64,000 bases of DNA from Myoxocephalus aenaeus (GCA_038501785.1 JBAMJR010000199.1:21001-85000); one strand, 5' to 3'. Counted from the stretch's first letter, positions 48,601 through 55,309 are shown. Notes: generated by a model from the sequence alone, not told the origin. Translations and numbers: made by a program.

Positions 48601-49761
48601 ACCAAACAATGACCTCTGTTAAAGTACTAACCTATAACTTCCTGCCCGTGACTTTAAGTATTACTTATTATACACGCGGCGGCCATTTTACATTCTGTGG
48701 AAAGTAACTAGTACATTCATTCTAGTATTGTACTAGATTTCAAGGCACTTTACCTTCTACTTCTTTTTACTGTACTACATCTCAGAGGTACATGTACTTT
48801 TTACTGTACTACATCTCAGAGGTACATATTGTATACATATATATAAATTACATATATTTACTGCAGTAAAGGGTGAGAGTACTTCCCCCTCCTCTGTTAA
48901 AGTACTCATATAAATATATATATTTATACTAGATATCTATATCTAGTGACGCAGCTTTATTTTAACCGCAGCTCCAGAATAACACGGCGGGCGACAGCCG
49001 GCTGTTAAGGTGGAATCCCTGCGTTAAGGTGGACGGTCAGAGATGACGGCAGCAGGAATGCGCCGCCTGACGCTCCTAAAAGAGACGGCTGTATTAATAG
49101 CTTCATGCCAACAAGTCAAATAAGGAGGCTCACAGCTGAGCTAAATGTGTTCTTTTAGTTCAAACTAAATACTAAGTACTCCGTCTGTGTACTTCTGTGT
49201 ACTTCTACATGTGAGGAATATTAATAATATTAATAATCTGGTGAAATACGGCTGATCGTCATTCAGGTCAAACAATGGAGAAGACTAAAGCCGGTTTATT
49301 TAGGTCTGTTACGTTTCATCAAGAGGAGGAGGAGAGGAAGAGGGGAAGAGAGGAGGAGGAGGAGGAAGAGGGGAAGAGAGGAGGAGGAGGAGGAAGAGGG
49401 GAAGAGAAGGAGGAAGAGGGGAAGAGAGGAAGAAGAGGAAGAGGAGCAGTCCTCACCTGCAGCACCGGGCTGTTGTCGAAGTTGTAGGCGCTGGGCCGGC
49501 CCTCCAGCGTGGAGAAGGCCACGTTTCCCCCGGTGAGCGGCGAGATGTCGCTGAAGTCGTCGGTGCAGAGCGCCTGCTGCTCGTCCTCCCCGGTGCGGAT
49601 GAAGCCGCGGCCGGCCTTCCGGTACGTCTTCCCGCAGGAGCCGCTGTAGAACTGGTAGGGCACCCAGGGGCCCGCCTCGCTGCTGCGCTTGTAGATGGCG
49701 AAGCTCTCCGGCCGGCTGGTGTGGAACTTCAGCCGCACGTAGGTGATGTCGAAGGATTTAC
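24841..49761 (-). CDS. lamc1: lamc1, laminin subunit gamma-1 (exons 2-28; exon 1 outside window)
   Basis: Laminin gamma-1 is the gamma chain of most laminin heterotrimers, secreted and assembled with alpha and beta chains in basement membranes. Twenty-seven exons on the minus strand, all with AG acceptors and GT donors and matching phases, join to about 1470 residues plus a TAG stop. In order, counted from exon 2: LN domain (1-146), LE repeats (147-390), laminin IV type A (about 390-560), LE repeats with the nidogen-binding NIDPNAV motif (560-900), and a coiled coil to the end (900-1470). The C-terminus GCFNTPSIEQP keeps the cysteine used for linkage to the beta chain and the glutamate third from the end needed for integrin binding in mammals. 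The visible part is about 139 residues shorter than human LAMC1 (1609 aa), as expected if only exon 1 is missing. Phrases such as YGQNLS-SFRVDRRDTRLS separate it from gamma-2 and gamma-3. No frameshift or stop was found, so it looks functional. Confidence 0.97.
25138..26364. repeat. 27-bp telomere-like minisatellite, lamc1 intron 27
   Basis: About 45 units of 27 bp containing GGGAACCCTAACCCTGCTCC, with short units reading GAGGGAACCCTAACCCT. Each has CCCTAACCCT, ten bases matching the vertebrate telomere repeat. It fills intron 27, so the transcribed RNA reads TTAGGGTTAGGG-type words. Confidence 0.95.
26550..26649 (-). CDS. lamc1: lamc1 exon 27 (coiled coil)
   Basis: 100 nt encoding ASDNAKEAEDNARKAKSAVK and TVLTTITVLLDQL. 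Acceptor tcctcag, donor gtgagg. It is followed by the minisatellite-filled intron 27. Confidence 0.97.
26726..26884 (-). CDS. lamc1: lamc1 exon 26 (coiled coil)
   Basis: 159 nt, phase 0 at both ends, encoding FQDTNELDNQVGDMMDQLDA and the conserved DADMMMAGM. Acceptor cctcag, donor gtagga. The following intron is only 76 nt. Confidence 0.97.
26885..27393. other. lamc1 intron 25 with dispersed repeat fragment
   Basis: Unique sequence except for about 27255-27355, which read on the minus strand gives TAGGGCTGGGCGGTATGGCC, the end of a hAT-like element common in teleosts. Confidence 0.5.
27394..27593 (-). CDS. lamc1: lamc1 exon 25 (coiled coil)
   Basis: 200 nt encoding FDKRVNDNKTAAEDALKKIP, NQKTRQAEAALGNAAADARE and AEEAEKIAGNVQK. 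Acceptor cctgcag, donor gtacga. Confidence 0.97.
27686..27800 (-). CDS. lamc1: lamc1 exon 24 (coiled coil)
   Basis: 115 nt encoding TADQLLARADAAKALAEEAA and STFKEAESILEDLR. The first 20 residues match human LAMC1 as recalled. Acceptor tctgacag, donor gtacct. Confidence 0.97.
27972..28121 (-). CDS. lamc1: lamc1 exon 23 (coiled coil)
   Basis: 150 nt, exactly 50 codons, phase 0 at both ends, encoding DEASKIKKEASDLDKLIDKT and YNDLRDDLRGKEQEVRKLLE. Acceptor ttgtcag, donor gtacgt. Confidence 0.97.
28122..28957. other. lamc1 intron 22, no feature seen
   Basis: 836 bp without tandem arrays or an element I recognise; one of few lamc1 introns of this size free of repeats. Confidence 0.6.
28958..29102 (-). 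CDS. lamc1: lamc1 exon 22 (coiled coil)
   Basis: 145 nt encoding YNEAKELAKNLEKQANKVQA and DKAVKIFANLTSVP. Acceptor gtccag, donor gtgact. Confidence 0.96.
29193..29330 (-). CDS. lamc1: lamc1 exon 21 (coiled coil)
   Basis: 138 nt encoding HKMDADQIEKIAKDANDTST and KAHNLLLKTLEGEGKTSREI. Acceptor gtcttag, donor gtgcgt. Confidence 0.96.
29448..29527 (-). CDS. lamc1: lamc1 exon 20 (coiled coil)
   Basis: 80 nt, the smallest exon, encoding PSGTGDPNNMTLLAEEARTL. Acceptor tccgcag, donor gtacgt. GDPNNMTLLAEEAR is identical to human LAMC1 as I recall it. Confidence 0.96.
29617..29822 (-). CDS. lamc1: lamc1 exon 19 (coiled coil)
   Basis: 206 nt encoding LLDRLSGINSTLTTQWNRLQ and RQELDKAKDAVGKV. Acceptor ccacacag, donor gtgagt. 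An NST sequon is visible. Confidence 0.96.
29921..30077 (-). CDS. lamc1: lamc1 exon 18 (start of coiled coil)
   Basis: 157 nt encoding VNQQRQKLHDLQTLIDGLGS and AFEDRLQDAEKAIMELL, heptad-like. The acceptor is preceded by about 69 bp of (TG)n with one CG interruption, ending in TGCAG. Confidence 0.97.
30081..30149. repeat. (CA)n tract at lamc1 exon 18 acceptor
   Basis: Nearly pure CA repeat with one CG step, ending next to the CAG of exon 18. On the pre-mRNA it is (UG)n directly upstream of the 3' splice site. Confidence 0.93.
30293..30471 (-). CDS. lamc1: lamc1 exon 17 (last LE repeat)
   Basis: 179 nt encoding CDCDPEGSRSAQC, CECRPGFVGARCDMCEENYF and CPSCYSLVRDK, the end of the short arm where the chain enters the coiled coil. 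Acceptor ccctcag, donor gtgagc. Confidence 0.97.
30551..30693 (-). CDS. lamc1: lamc1 exon 16 (LE repeat)
   Basis: 143 nt encoding CDCNPIGSTNGQCDITSGQC, then CECQPGVTGPHCERC and EVNFFGFSSSGCK. Donor gtgagt; the junction makes GCKPCDC, as in the human protein. Confidence 0.97.
30785..30938 (-). CDS. lamc1: lamc1 exon 15 (LE repeat)
   Basis: 154 nt encoding ACACSASGTVGGQTGC, CECLPNVAGRGCGAC and GFFNLQSGSGCD. Acceptor gtcctcag, donor gtgagc. Junctions rebuild KCNACAC upstream and GCDRCDC downstream. Confidence 0.96.
31037..31282 (-). CDS. lamc1: lamc1 exon 14 (LE repeats with nidogen-binding site)
   Basis: 246 nt encoding KRCELCDDGFFGDPLG, then CSDNIDPNAVGNC and CLKCIYNTDGFFCDRC. NIDPNAV is the nidogen-binding loop of gamma-1; the Asp, Asn and Val shown to matter in mouse are all present. 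Acceptor is a good CT/C-rich tract. Donor gtagga. Confidence 0.98.
31484..31520. repeat. (GT)n tract at lamc1 exon 13 donor
   Basis: GT run on the plus strand, that is (AC)n on the transcript, beginning inside the donor gtacac of exon 13. Confidence 0.9.
31523..31711 (-). CDS. lamc1: lamc1 exon 13 (LE repeats)
   Basis: 189 nt encoding ACDCRDDTAGLSCERC, DCQPCPCPAGATCAVV and VVCTNCPAGTT. It is separated from exon 12 by 4.7 kb of intron, almost all minisatellite. Its donor gtacac opens a run of AC dinucleotides on the sense strand. Confidence 0.97.
31737..36376. repeat. 4.6-kb minisatellite, lamc1 intron 12
   Basis: About 200 units, mostly 22 bp containing CCAGTGTCAGTTCCCAGTA, punctuated by longer units carrying CAAGTATAATCAATGCTAGC. 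The spacing of the longer units suggests higher-order blocks. It fills intron 12 up to the exon 12 donor. Plus-strand frames rich in VSVPS are by-products. Confidence 0.96.
36378..36599 (-). CDS. lamc1: lamc1 exon 12 (end of laminin IV, LE repeat)
   Basis: 222 nt encoding AGYLDDVSLVTARRAPGEPA, then HWVERCTCPQGYQGQHCEQC and CNCNGHSEACNPAT. The donor gtacta lies at the very edge of the intron 12 minisatellite. The exon completes the laminin IV domain and resumes the split LE module. Confidence 0.96.
36600..37462. repeat. TGTTGTTATCG-rich quasi-repeat, lamc1 intron 11
   Basis: From about 36655 to 37455, an irregular array of ~40-bp units containing GATGTTGTTGTTATCGTTGT. It is nearly free of C on the plus strand, so the transcript is A/C-rich. 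Confidence 0.88.
37463..37575 (-). CDS. lamc1: lamc1 exon 11 (laminin IV domain)
   Basis: 113 nt encoding SDYPWMPTISHPDFQKLL and HNLTAIKIRGTYSEK, including an NLT glycosylation sequon. Acceptor tgtttcag, donor gtacgc. It lies between the two repeat-filled introns 10 and 11. Confidence 0.96.
37624..40075. repeat. 22-bp minisatellite, lamc1 intron 10
   Basis: About 110 units of 22 bp containing GGGAGGACTAAGAGGAGGTAC; variants GGGACGACT, GAGATACC and a few shortened units. Strand composition is strongly purine-biased. Units lose regularity after about 39990. Confidence 0.96.
40284..40473 (-). CDS. lamc1: lamc1 exon 10 (laminin IV domain core)
   Basis: 190 nt encoding NQMLSYGQNLSLSFRVDRRD, then LSAEDLVLEGAGLRVAVPLI and NAYPNENMQTFVF. 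This stretch is almost identical to mammalian gamma-1 and gave the strongest paralogue assignment. Confidence 0.98.
40681..40803 (-). CDS. lamc1: lamc1 exon 9 (laminin IV domain)
   Basis: 123 nt, a multiple of three, encoding EQWTGQQRDGSSVSVQWS and ISDDYFPMYFVAP. A 44-bp (TG)22 run ends directly at the CAG acceptor, with no normal polypyrimidine tract. Skipping would remove 41 residues without a frameshift. Confidence 0.96.
40807..40850. repeat. (AC)22 tract at lamc1 exon 9 acceptor
   Basis: A pure 44-bp AC repeat; on the transcript (UG)22 immediately followed by CAG and exon 9. It replaces the polypyrimidine tract. Confidence 0.95.
40913..41049 (-). CDS. lamc1: lamc1 exon 8 (LE repeat to laminin IV boundary)
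   Basis: 137 nt encoding CKLGFFNLDPSNPQGC and TPCFCFQHSSVC, where the split LE module begins, then the first residues of the laminin IV type A domain. Acceptor tcctgcag, donor gtagcc. Confidence 0.96.
41117..41242. repeat. (GAGT)n and (GT)n, lamc1 intron 7
   Basis: About 25 copies of GAGT from 41121 followed by a short GT run that reaches the exon 7 donor. A (TA)n stretch lies at 41078-41104. Intron 7 is almost entirely simple repeat. Confidence 0.93.
41244..41342 (-). CDS. lamc1: lamc1 exon 7 (LE repeat)
   Basis: 99 nt encoding PCSCSPSGSTQECDV and CRCKDHVEGFSCDR. The acceptor is CT-rich (ctctctctcag). The donor gtaaca runs straight into a short (AC)n and then a long four-base repeat in intron 7. 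Confidence 0.96.
41343..41992. other. lamc1 intron 6
   Basis: Contains CATGAC-type short repeats (41355-41470) and, from about 41690 to 41950, AGTACTTGTACTT-like words related to the dispersed repeat also seen near 18840. No gene is seen. Confidence 0.55.
41993..42110 (-). CDS. lamc1: lamc1 exon 6 (LE repeat)
   Basis: 118 nt encoding CACKPGVTGEKCDRCQ and GFHSLTEAGC. The acceptor is a (TG)n run followed by TTCAG rather than an ordinary polypyrimidine tract. The donor is gtaaca. Skipping this exon would shift the frame. Confidence 0.96.
42115..42139. repeat. (AC)n tract at lamc1 exon 6 acceptor
   Basis: About 12 AC dinucleotides; on the transcript (UG)n then UUCAG and exon 6. Confidence 0.92.
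42195..42383 (-). CDS. lamc1: lamc1 exon 5 (LE repeat)
   Basis: 189 nt encoding the second LE module: CDCNGKSSSCVF, ELYRASGHGG, DNTDGPRCERC. The exon 4/5 junction rebuilds ECLPCDCNG as in mammals. GC content is higher than in the surrounding introns. Confidence 0.96.
42410..42790. repeat. short tandem repeats, lamc1 intron 4
   Basis: At 42410-42520 about three copies of a ~35-bp unit containing CAGTACAGCATCAACACCAG; at 42600-42785 units containing AGCAGTAGTACTGCAGT. They look like forerunners of the larger array to the right. Confidence 0.85.
42995..44185. repeat. 20-bp minisatellite, lamc1 intron 4
   Basis: Units of about 20 bp containing GTAAAGCAGCAGTATCTGCA, interspersed with short AGTAAAGC units. 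It stops a few bases from the exon 4 donor. Long minus-strand frames running out of exon 4 into it are by-products of stop-free repeats. Confidence 0.95.
44195..44361 (-). CDS. lamc1: lamc1 exon 4 (first LE repeat)
   Basis: 167 nt encoding CKCNGHASEC, the cysteine ladder of the first LE module, and RPWRRASADSANECL. The donor gtgagt is followed within about ten bases by the intron 4 minisatellite, so the array touches the 5' splice site. Confidence 0.97.
44362..45292. other. lamc1 intron 3, mostly unique
   Basis: Non-repetitive except for a short CA run at the exon 4 acceptor side. It contains a cluster of TEAD-like and octamer motifs at 45011-45080. Confidence 0.55.
45011..45080. promoter_or_regulatory. 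candidate intronic enhancer motifs (TEAD-like x3, octamer)
   Basis: CATTCC at 45012, GGAATG at 45047 and GGAATG at 45056 match the TEAD core; ATGCAAAT at 45073-45080 is a perfect POU octamer. Clustering within 70 bp of unique intron 3 suggests, but does not prove, an enhancer. Confidence 0.3.
45293..45423 (-). CDS. lamc1: lamc1 exon 3 (end of LN domain)
   Basis: 131 nt between a cag acceptor and a gtaaga donor. It encodes DWVTATDIRVTLNRLNTFGD and then the conserved SYYYAISDFAVGGR that closes the LN domain. It reads in frame with exon 2 (phase 0) and passes two bases to exon 4. Confidence 0.97.
45494..48038. mobile_element. hAT-like element swollen by an internal minisatellite
   Basis: Starts TAGGGCTG and ends CATCCCTA; the right end read on the minus strand, TAGGGATGGGTATCGTTTGG, matches a hAT-like family common in teleosts. 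Flanks catgagac (45486-45493) and gatgagac (48039-48046) agree at 7 of 8 positions, a convincing 8-bp target duplication. No transposase. A poly(T) run (about 45597-45627) and the 31-bp array make up nearly all of it. Confidence 0.75.
45640..48008. repeat. 31-bp minisatellite inside hAT-like element, lamc1 intron 2
   Basis: About 76 units of 31 bp containing CCGGTATCGTTATAAAAGTA; variants have GTCTTAAAAG, AGCTCC, CACCAG or CAACGG. The word CGGTATCG also occurs near the element's own right end, so the unit probably arose from the element. Confidence 0.96.
48047..49318. other. lamc1 intron 2, unique part
   Basis: No coding feature. A cluster of GATA-type words lies at 48462-48495, and repeated CTTTTTACTGTACTACATCTC near 48765-48830. 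An A/T stretch follows to about 48950. Confidence 0.55.
49319..49446. repeat. GAG/GGA-rich purine tract beside exon 2
   Basis: Purine-only (GGA/GAA) repeat on the plus strand starting about ten bases from the exon 2 donor; pyrimidine-rich on the transcript. Confidence 0.88.
49457..49761 (-). CDS. lamc1: lamc1 exon 2 (LN domain)
   Basis: 305 nt, entering in phase 1 (expects a G from exon 1 to complete GGT) and leaving in phase 0. It encodes the middle of the laminin N-terminal domain, including FDITYVRLKFHTSRPES and GFIRTGEDEQQALC, and ends in NSPVLQ before gtgagg. The LN domain mediates laminin polymerisation. This is the most upstream lamc1 exon in the window. Confidence 0.97.
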
Positions 49762-49783
49762 CTGCAGACAGGAAGCTCGCCGT

Positions 49784-50374
49784 TAATGGAGGGTTCACAC
49801 ACCGTGACCAGTGGACTGGCAGGACTTTTAACCAAACTTCCACCAATTTCCAGGACTTTTAACCAAACTTCCATGACTTTAAACCAAACGTCCAGGACTT
49901 TTAAATATGGTGAAAAGTCATGGAATCCATTGCTTAACGCAGGGTTCATACACATTCTGACCAGTGGATTTCATGACTTTTCCATGACTTTAAACCAAAT
50001 TTCCATGACCAAACATTTAGTGAAATCTGGGTGTAAACAGTAAAAAGTGAGTAAATGTAGTATTTAAACTAACAATGAGAACACAAAGCATACAGTAAAC
50101 CTTAAATGACTCAAATGAATGAGACAATAGTTTGATTAAAAGAATAAACATTTATATAGATGCCTGTATGTATGCCTGCTTATATTTTGAGTCTTTCTTT
50201 TAAAAGCATATTCATTATTTCAAACTCAGCGTAAATGAACGTCATGAACACATGAATATAACACATTTACATGACTTTTACTAAACTTTGGGGATTTCAT
50301 TTTTTCCAGGCCTGGAAATAACCATTTTAAAACTCCATGACTGTTCCAGGTTTCCCATGACCGTGAGAACCCTG
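49784..50374. repeat. dispersed teleost repeat (hAT-like ends)
   Basis: CAGGGTTCATACACATTCTG at 49940 and, inverted, CAGGGTTCTCACGGTCATGG ending at 50374 form imperfect inverted ends of a 435-bp element full of CCATGACTTT words. A partial copy precedes it from 49784. No clear target duplication was seen. Confidence 0.5.
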
Positions 50375-51041
50375 CACTATGCATGAAGCACCAGCGCCGC
50401 TTATTATTCATCAGGGAAAATCTGTTACTTTTGTTTGATAAAATAAATACATTTTCACGTGAAGTCACATTTTTACTGCGACAGGAGACACAACCGGTTG
50501 TTGGTTCTCGACCTCCGGTCCAAAAGAAACAAAACATAAAAACTAAAAATTATGTTTTAACGCCTGAGAACCAACGGATTCGTGGACTAAACTAAACTAA
50601 ATAATCCATCACAGTGAAGGTCCAGTCCACTCCAAATGTTTGTCATGCAGCTGCTGCATGGATTGTGATGGATTATTGTTATTATTGTTGTTGCCTCGGC
50701 AGGAAGTGGACTGGGGGGGCGACGTGGAGCTGGAATGTGAAGTGGTCCTCTAAGGCCTGAAGCTGCATACTTGTTCGAGTCCCAGCAGGCCGGCGAGCTC
50801 CGTCAGTCAGCGCGAGAAGGAACGCCGCCATGTTTGACGTGTGTGTGTGTGTGTGTGTGTGTGGCGCTAAAGAATCCACTCTGTAAACAGGGCGCTGACA
50901 GCCGGGCCCCCGGGGGCCCCTCTGTGTCTACGGCAAATAAAGGTGAAGCAGCTGATGGGACCGAAGGGACGCTCGACAAGAGGCTGCAGTTTATCACAGG
51001 AAACAATGAAGCAGTCACACTGAGTGTGTGTGTATAATGTA
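50375..51041. other. non-coding, presumed lamc1 intron 1
   Basis: No gene seen. A TG run lies at 50838-50862. Frames across this segment show no domain. Confidence 0.55.

Positions 51042-51119
<78 letters not shown>
51042..51119. repeat. (GT)n microsatellite
   Basis: A pure 78-bp GT repeat, about 39 units, the longest perfect dinucleotide tract in the window. Confidence 0.95.
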
Positions 51120-51120
<1 letters not shown>

Positions 51121-51371
51121 TTGTGAGGACCGTTATGGGTCAAGGTTAATTCGAAGCCGTTACATTTGAGCTGCAGGGTGGAGACGGGTTCAAACAATGA
51201 CTGACTGGGAGCAAACCAGTACGACCAGTACAAGCCATGCTTACTTTCACATGCACACACACACACTATTACATTTGATTTTTTCCCGTTCTTTCTCTTG
51301 TTGTCCATCTTATGCATATTTCATTTTATGTTTGTAATTTTGTAAAATGTTAACATTATATAGATGTGTAT

Positions 51372-52579
51372 AGCATGTGTTAAAGCTGCATTCTCTCTCC
51401 TGACCACCAGGGGGTGACTCCTCTGGTTGTATAGAAGTCTATGCTTCATGTGTTAAAGCTGCATTCTCTCTCCTGATCACCAGGGGGTGACTCCTCTGGT
51501 TGTATAGAAGTCTATGCTTCATGTGTTAAAGCTGCATTCTCTCTCCTGACCACCAGGGGGTGACTCCTCTGGTTGTATAGAAGTCTATGCTTCATGTGTT
51601 AAAGCTGCATTCTCTCTCCTGACCACCAGGGGGTGACTCCTCTGGTTGTATAGAAGTCTATGCTTCATGTGTTAAAGCTGCATTCTCTCTCCTGATCACC
51701 AGGGGGTGACTCCTCTGGTTGTATAGAAGTCTATGCTTCATGTGTTAAAGCTGCATTCTCTCTCCTGATCACCAGGGGGTGACTCCTCTGGTTGTATAGA
51801 AGTCTATGCTTCATGTGTTAAAGCTGCATTCTCTCTCCTGATCACCAGGGGGTGACTCCTCTGGTTGTATAGAAGTCTATGCTTCATGTGTTAAAGCTGC
51901 ATTCTCTCTCCTGACCACCAGGGGGTGACTCCTCTGGTTGTATAGAAGTCTATGCTTCATGTGTTAAAGCTGCATTCTCTCTCCTGACCACCAGGGGGCG
52001 ACTCCTCTGGTTGAATAGAAGTCTATGCTTCATGTGTTAAAGCTGCATTCTCTCTCCTGATCACCAGGGGGTGACTCCTCTGGTTGTATAGAAGTCTATG
52101 CTTCATGTGTTAAAGCTGCATTCTCTCTCCTGATCACCAGGGGGTGACTCCTCTGGTTGTATAGAAGTCTATGCTTCATGTGTTAAAGCTGCATTCTCTC
52201 TCCTGATCACCAGGGGGTGACTCCTCTGGTTGTATAGAAGTCTATGCTTCATGTGTTAAAGCTGCATTCTCTCTCCTGACCACCAGGGGGCGACTCCTCT
52301 GGTTGTATAGAAGTCTATGCTTCATGTGTTAAAGCTGCATTCTCTCTCCTGACCACCAGGGGGAGACTCCTCTGGTTGTATAGAAGTCTATATAAATGAC
52401 TCTACTTCTCTTGATGTATTCCCTCAGTAAACATTGTAAACATGAGTTTATGTCTCAATCTCTAGTTTCAAGTCTTCTTCAATACAGCATGATGTTCATT
52501 TAGTAAATTATGGTCATTTAGAGTCAAACAGACCATAAAGCAGGGGACGCTTTAGGGCGGGGCTAAAGGTGATTGACAG
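51372..52579 (-). repeat. inverted copy of the dispersed 73-bp repeat
   Basis: About 14 units of 73 bp (51372-52390) then the ~190-bp head (52391-52579), the reverse complement of 10981-11866. Units read CCACCAGGGGG or TCACCAGGGGG on the plus strand; most continue TGACTCC, two CGACTCC. Relative to the first copy the head has a short extra segment near 52490-52515. Confidence 0.92.
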
Positions 52580-52802
52580 GTAATGACGAGATTCTCAAGT
52601 GGGAACAAAGCCGTTTGAAGAAAAGGAGTTTCACTCAGATCAAAGTCTGAGAGGAGGACGGACGCCAGCCGGCAGGAAGTCACACAACGCCTCCACATCC
52701 TGCTCCCAGACGGGACTCGGCCCTGAGCCCAGGTGGCTGCTGGGACATGAGGCCAGAGGACACTCTGATTGGACGAGGGTCATTTAGAGGACATGATGCA
52801 CA
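52580..52802. other. short unique stretch
   Basis: GC-moderate sequence between the dispersed repeat and the 32-bp array. No feature recognised. Confidence 0.5.
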
Positions 52803-53608
52803 AGTTCCCCTAGAGGACTCTTCGCTGAGGGACCAGTTCCCCTACAGGACTCTTCTCTGAGGGACCAGTACCCCTACAGGACTCTTCTCTGAGGGACCAG
52901 TTCCCCTACAGGACTCTTCTCTGAGGGACCAGTTCCCCTACAGGACTCTTCTCTGAGGGACCAGTTCCCCTACAGGACTCTTCTCTGAGGGACCAGTTCC
53001 CCTAGAGGACTCTTCTCTGAAGGACCAGTTCCCCTAGAGGACTCTTCTCTGAGGGACCAGTTCCCCTACAGGACTCTTCTCTGAGGGACCAGTTCCCCTA
53101 CAGGACTCTTCTCTGAGGGACCAGTTCCCCTACAGGACTCTTCTCTGAGGGACCAGTTCCCCTACAGGACTCTTCTCTGAGGGACCAGTTCCCCTACAGG
53201 ACTCTTCTCTGAGGGACCAGTTCCCCTAGAGGACTCTTCTCTGAAGGACCAGTTCCCCTACAGGACTCTTCTCTGAGGAACCAGTTCCCCTAGAGGACTC
53301 TTCTCTGAGGGACCAGTTCCCCTAGAGGACTCTTCTCTGAGGGACCAGTTCCCCTACAGGACTCTTCTCTGAGGGACCAGTTCCCCTAGAGGACTCTTCT
53401 CTGAGGGACCAGTTCCCCTACAGGACTCTTCTCTGAGGGACCAGTTCCCCTAGAGGACTCTTCTCTGAGGGACCAGTTCCCCTAGAGGACTCTTCTCTGA
53501 GGGACCAGTTCCCCTACAGGACTCTTCTCTGAGGACCAGTTCCCCTACAGGACTCTTCTCTGAGGACCAGTTCCCCTAGAGGACTCTTCTCTGAGGACCA
53601 GTTTTCCT
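52803..53608. repeat. 32-bp minisatellite
   Basis: About 25 units of 32 bp containing GGACTCTTCTCTGAGGGACC; variants CTACAG/CTAGAG and a few units lacking one G. It abuts the SINE. Confidence 0.95.
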
Positions 53609-53611
53609 GGT

Positions 53612-53798
53612 GACATTTCATTTATCTGACTTTTATCAAAGTGACGTACATGTTTTCTACACAGCGTAGTCACAGCAACGGAGCAGTCAGGGGTTAAGCG
53701 TCTCAAGGACACATCAACATGGACTAGCAGAACCAGGGCTCGAACCACCGATCCTCTGACTGAAAGACGGGCATGCTAACCACTGAGCCACAGTCGCC
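53612..53798 (-). mobile_element. tRNA-derived SINE
   Basis: The minus strand begins GGCGACTGTGGCTCAGTGG with an A-box (TGGCTCAGTGG) and a B-box (GGTTCGAGCC), continues with TGTCCTTGAGACGCTTAACC and ends GATAAAAGTCAGATAAATG. This head, body and tail order is that of the abundant teleost SINE whose tail reads GATAAAAGCGTCTGCTAAATG. Confidence 0.82.
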
Positions 53799-54045
53799 AT
53801 AACAAAGATGGCAGGAGTGCAGGAGGAATTCTGTCTCTTCGTCCAGAACAATCGTGGTATTGATGAGGAACAAAGAGCGTCCATGTCCTCCACACAGCTC
53901 CTCAGACATGGCCGCTGTCCTTCCACAATAAAAGCTCACGAAGAAAATCGTTAACCAGGGTGTAAACCCGCCTTTATTTTGAAGGTCTCAAAGGAGAGCC
54001 AACTTTTTTTTACTCCTTTGTTTCAAAATAAAAGCTTTGTCGTGT
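53799..54045. other. non-coding flank with inverted words
   Basis: CCTTTATTTTGAAGG (53969) and CAAAATAAAAGC (54025) are inverted relative to each other, a pattern seen at the ends of a common fish repeat. No gene. Confidence 0.45.
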
Positions 54046-55152
54046 TCAAAACGAACAGGAAGCAGTACTACACGTTAAATACGAACAGGAAGCAGTACTA
54101 CACGTTAAATACCAACAGGAAGTAGTATTACACGTTAAATACGAACAGGAAGCAGTACTACACGTTAAATACCAACAGGAAGTAGTATTACACGTTAAGT
54201 ACGAACAGGAAGCAGTACTACACGTTAAGTACGAACAGGAAGCAGTACTACACGTTAAATACGAACAGGAAGCAGTACTACACGTTAAATACGAACAGGA
54301 AGCAGTACTACACGTTAAATACCAACAGGAAGCAGTACTACACGTTAAATACCAACAGGAAGCAGTACTACACGTTAAATACGAACAGGAAGCAGTATTA
54401 CACGTTAAGTACGAACAGGAAGCAGTACTACACGTTAAATAAGAACAGGAAGCAGTATTACACATTAAGTACGAACAGGAAGCAGTACTACACGTTAAGT
54501 ACCAACAGGAAGCAGTACTACACGTTAAGTACCAACAGGAAGTAGTACTACACGTTAAATACCAACAGGAAGCAGTACTACACGTTAAGTACCAACAGGA
54601 AGCAGTACTACACGTTAAGTACCAACAGGAAGCAGTACTACACGTTAAGTACCAACAGGAAGCAGTACTACACGTTAAGTACCAACAGGAAGCAGTACTA
54701 CACGTTAAATACCAACAGGAAGCAGTACTACACGTTAAGTACCAACAGGAAGCAGTACTACACGTTAAATACCAACAGGAAGCAGTACTACACGTTAAAT
54801 ACCAACAGGAAGCAGTACTACACGTTAAATACCAACAGGAAGCAGTACTACACGTTAAGTACCAACAGGAAGCAGTACTACACGTTAAGTACCAACAGGA
54901 AGCAGTACTACACGTTAAATACCAACAGGAAGCAGTACTACACGTTAAGTACCAACAGGAAGTAGTACTACACATTAAATACCAACAGGAAGTAGTACTA
55001 CACATTAAATACCAACAGGAAGTAGTACTACACATTAAATACCAACAGGAAGTAGTACTACACATTAAGTACCAACAGGAAGTAGTACTACACATTAAAT
55101 ACCAACAGGAAGTAGTACTACACATTAAATACCAACAGGAAGTAGTACTACA
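54046..55152. repeat. 30-bp minisatellite
   Basis: About 37 units of 30 bp containing ACAGGAAGCAGTACTACACG. Variant bases (CGAAC vs CCAAC, AAAT vs AAGT, GCAG vs GTAG) are grouped: GTAG/CACATT units cluster from 54960 to the right end. Confidence 0.95.
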
Positions 55153-55249
55153 GTCACGCTCATTAGCCGGTGACCCCTCAGGAACAGATTCAGGTCTGGA
55201 CTTGAAAAGATCCTCCAGGCGTCATGGAGACAGGAATGACCCGACTGGA

Positions 55250-55309
<60 letters not shown>

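Noticed and set aside
49319..49846. Extension of exon 2 into a poly-Ser/Leu/Pro tail
   Set aside because: The donor after NSPVLQ joins in frame to DWVTATD of exon 3, as in mammals; the tail is the purine/pyrimidine microsatellite.
53720..53798. A possible tRNA gene on the minus strand
   Set aside because: A- and B-boxes are present, but the cloverleaf is poor and the sequence continues into a SINE body and tail.
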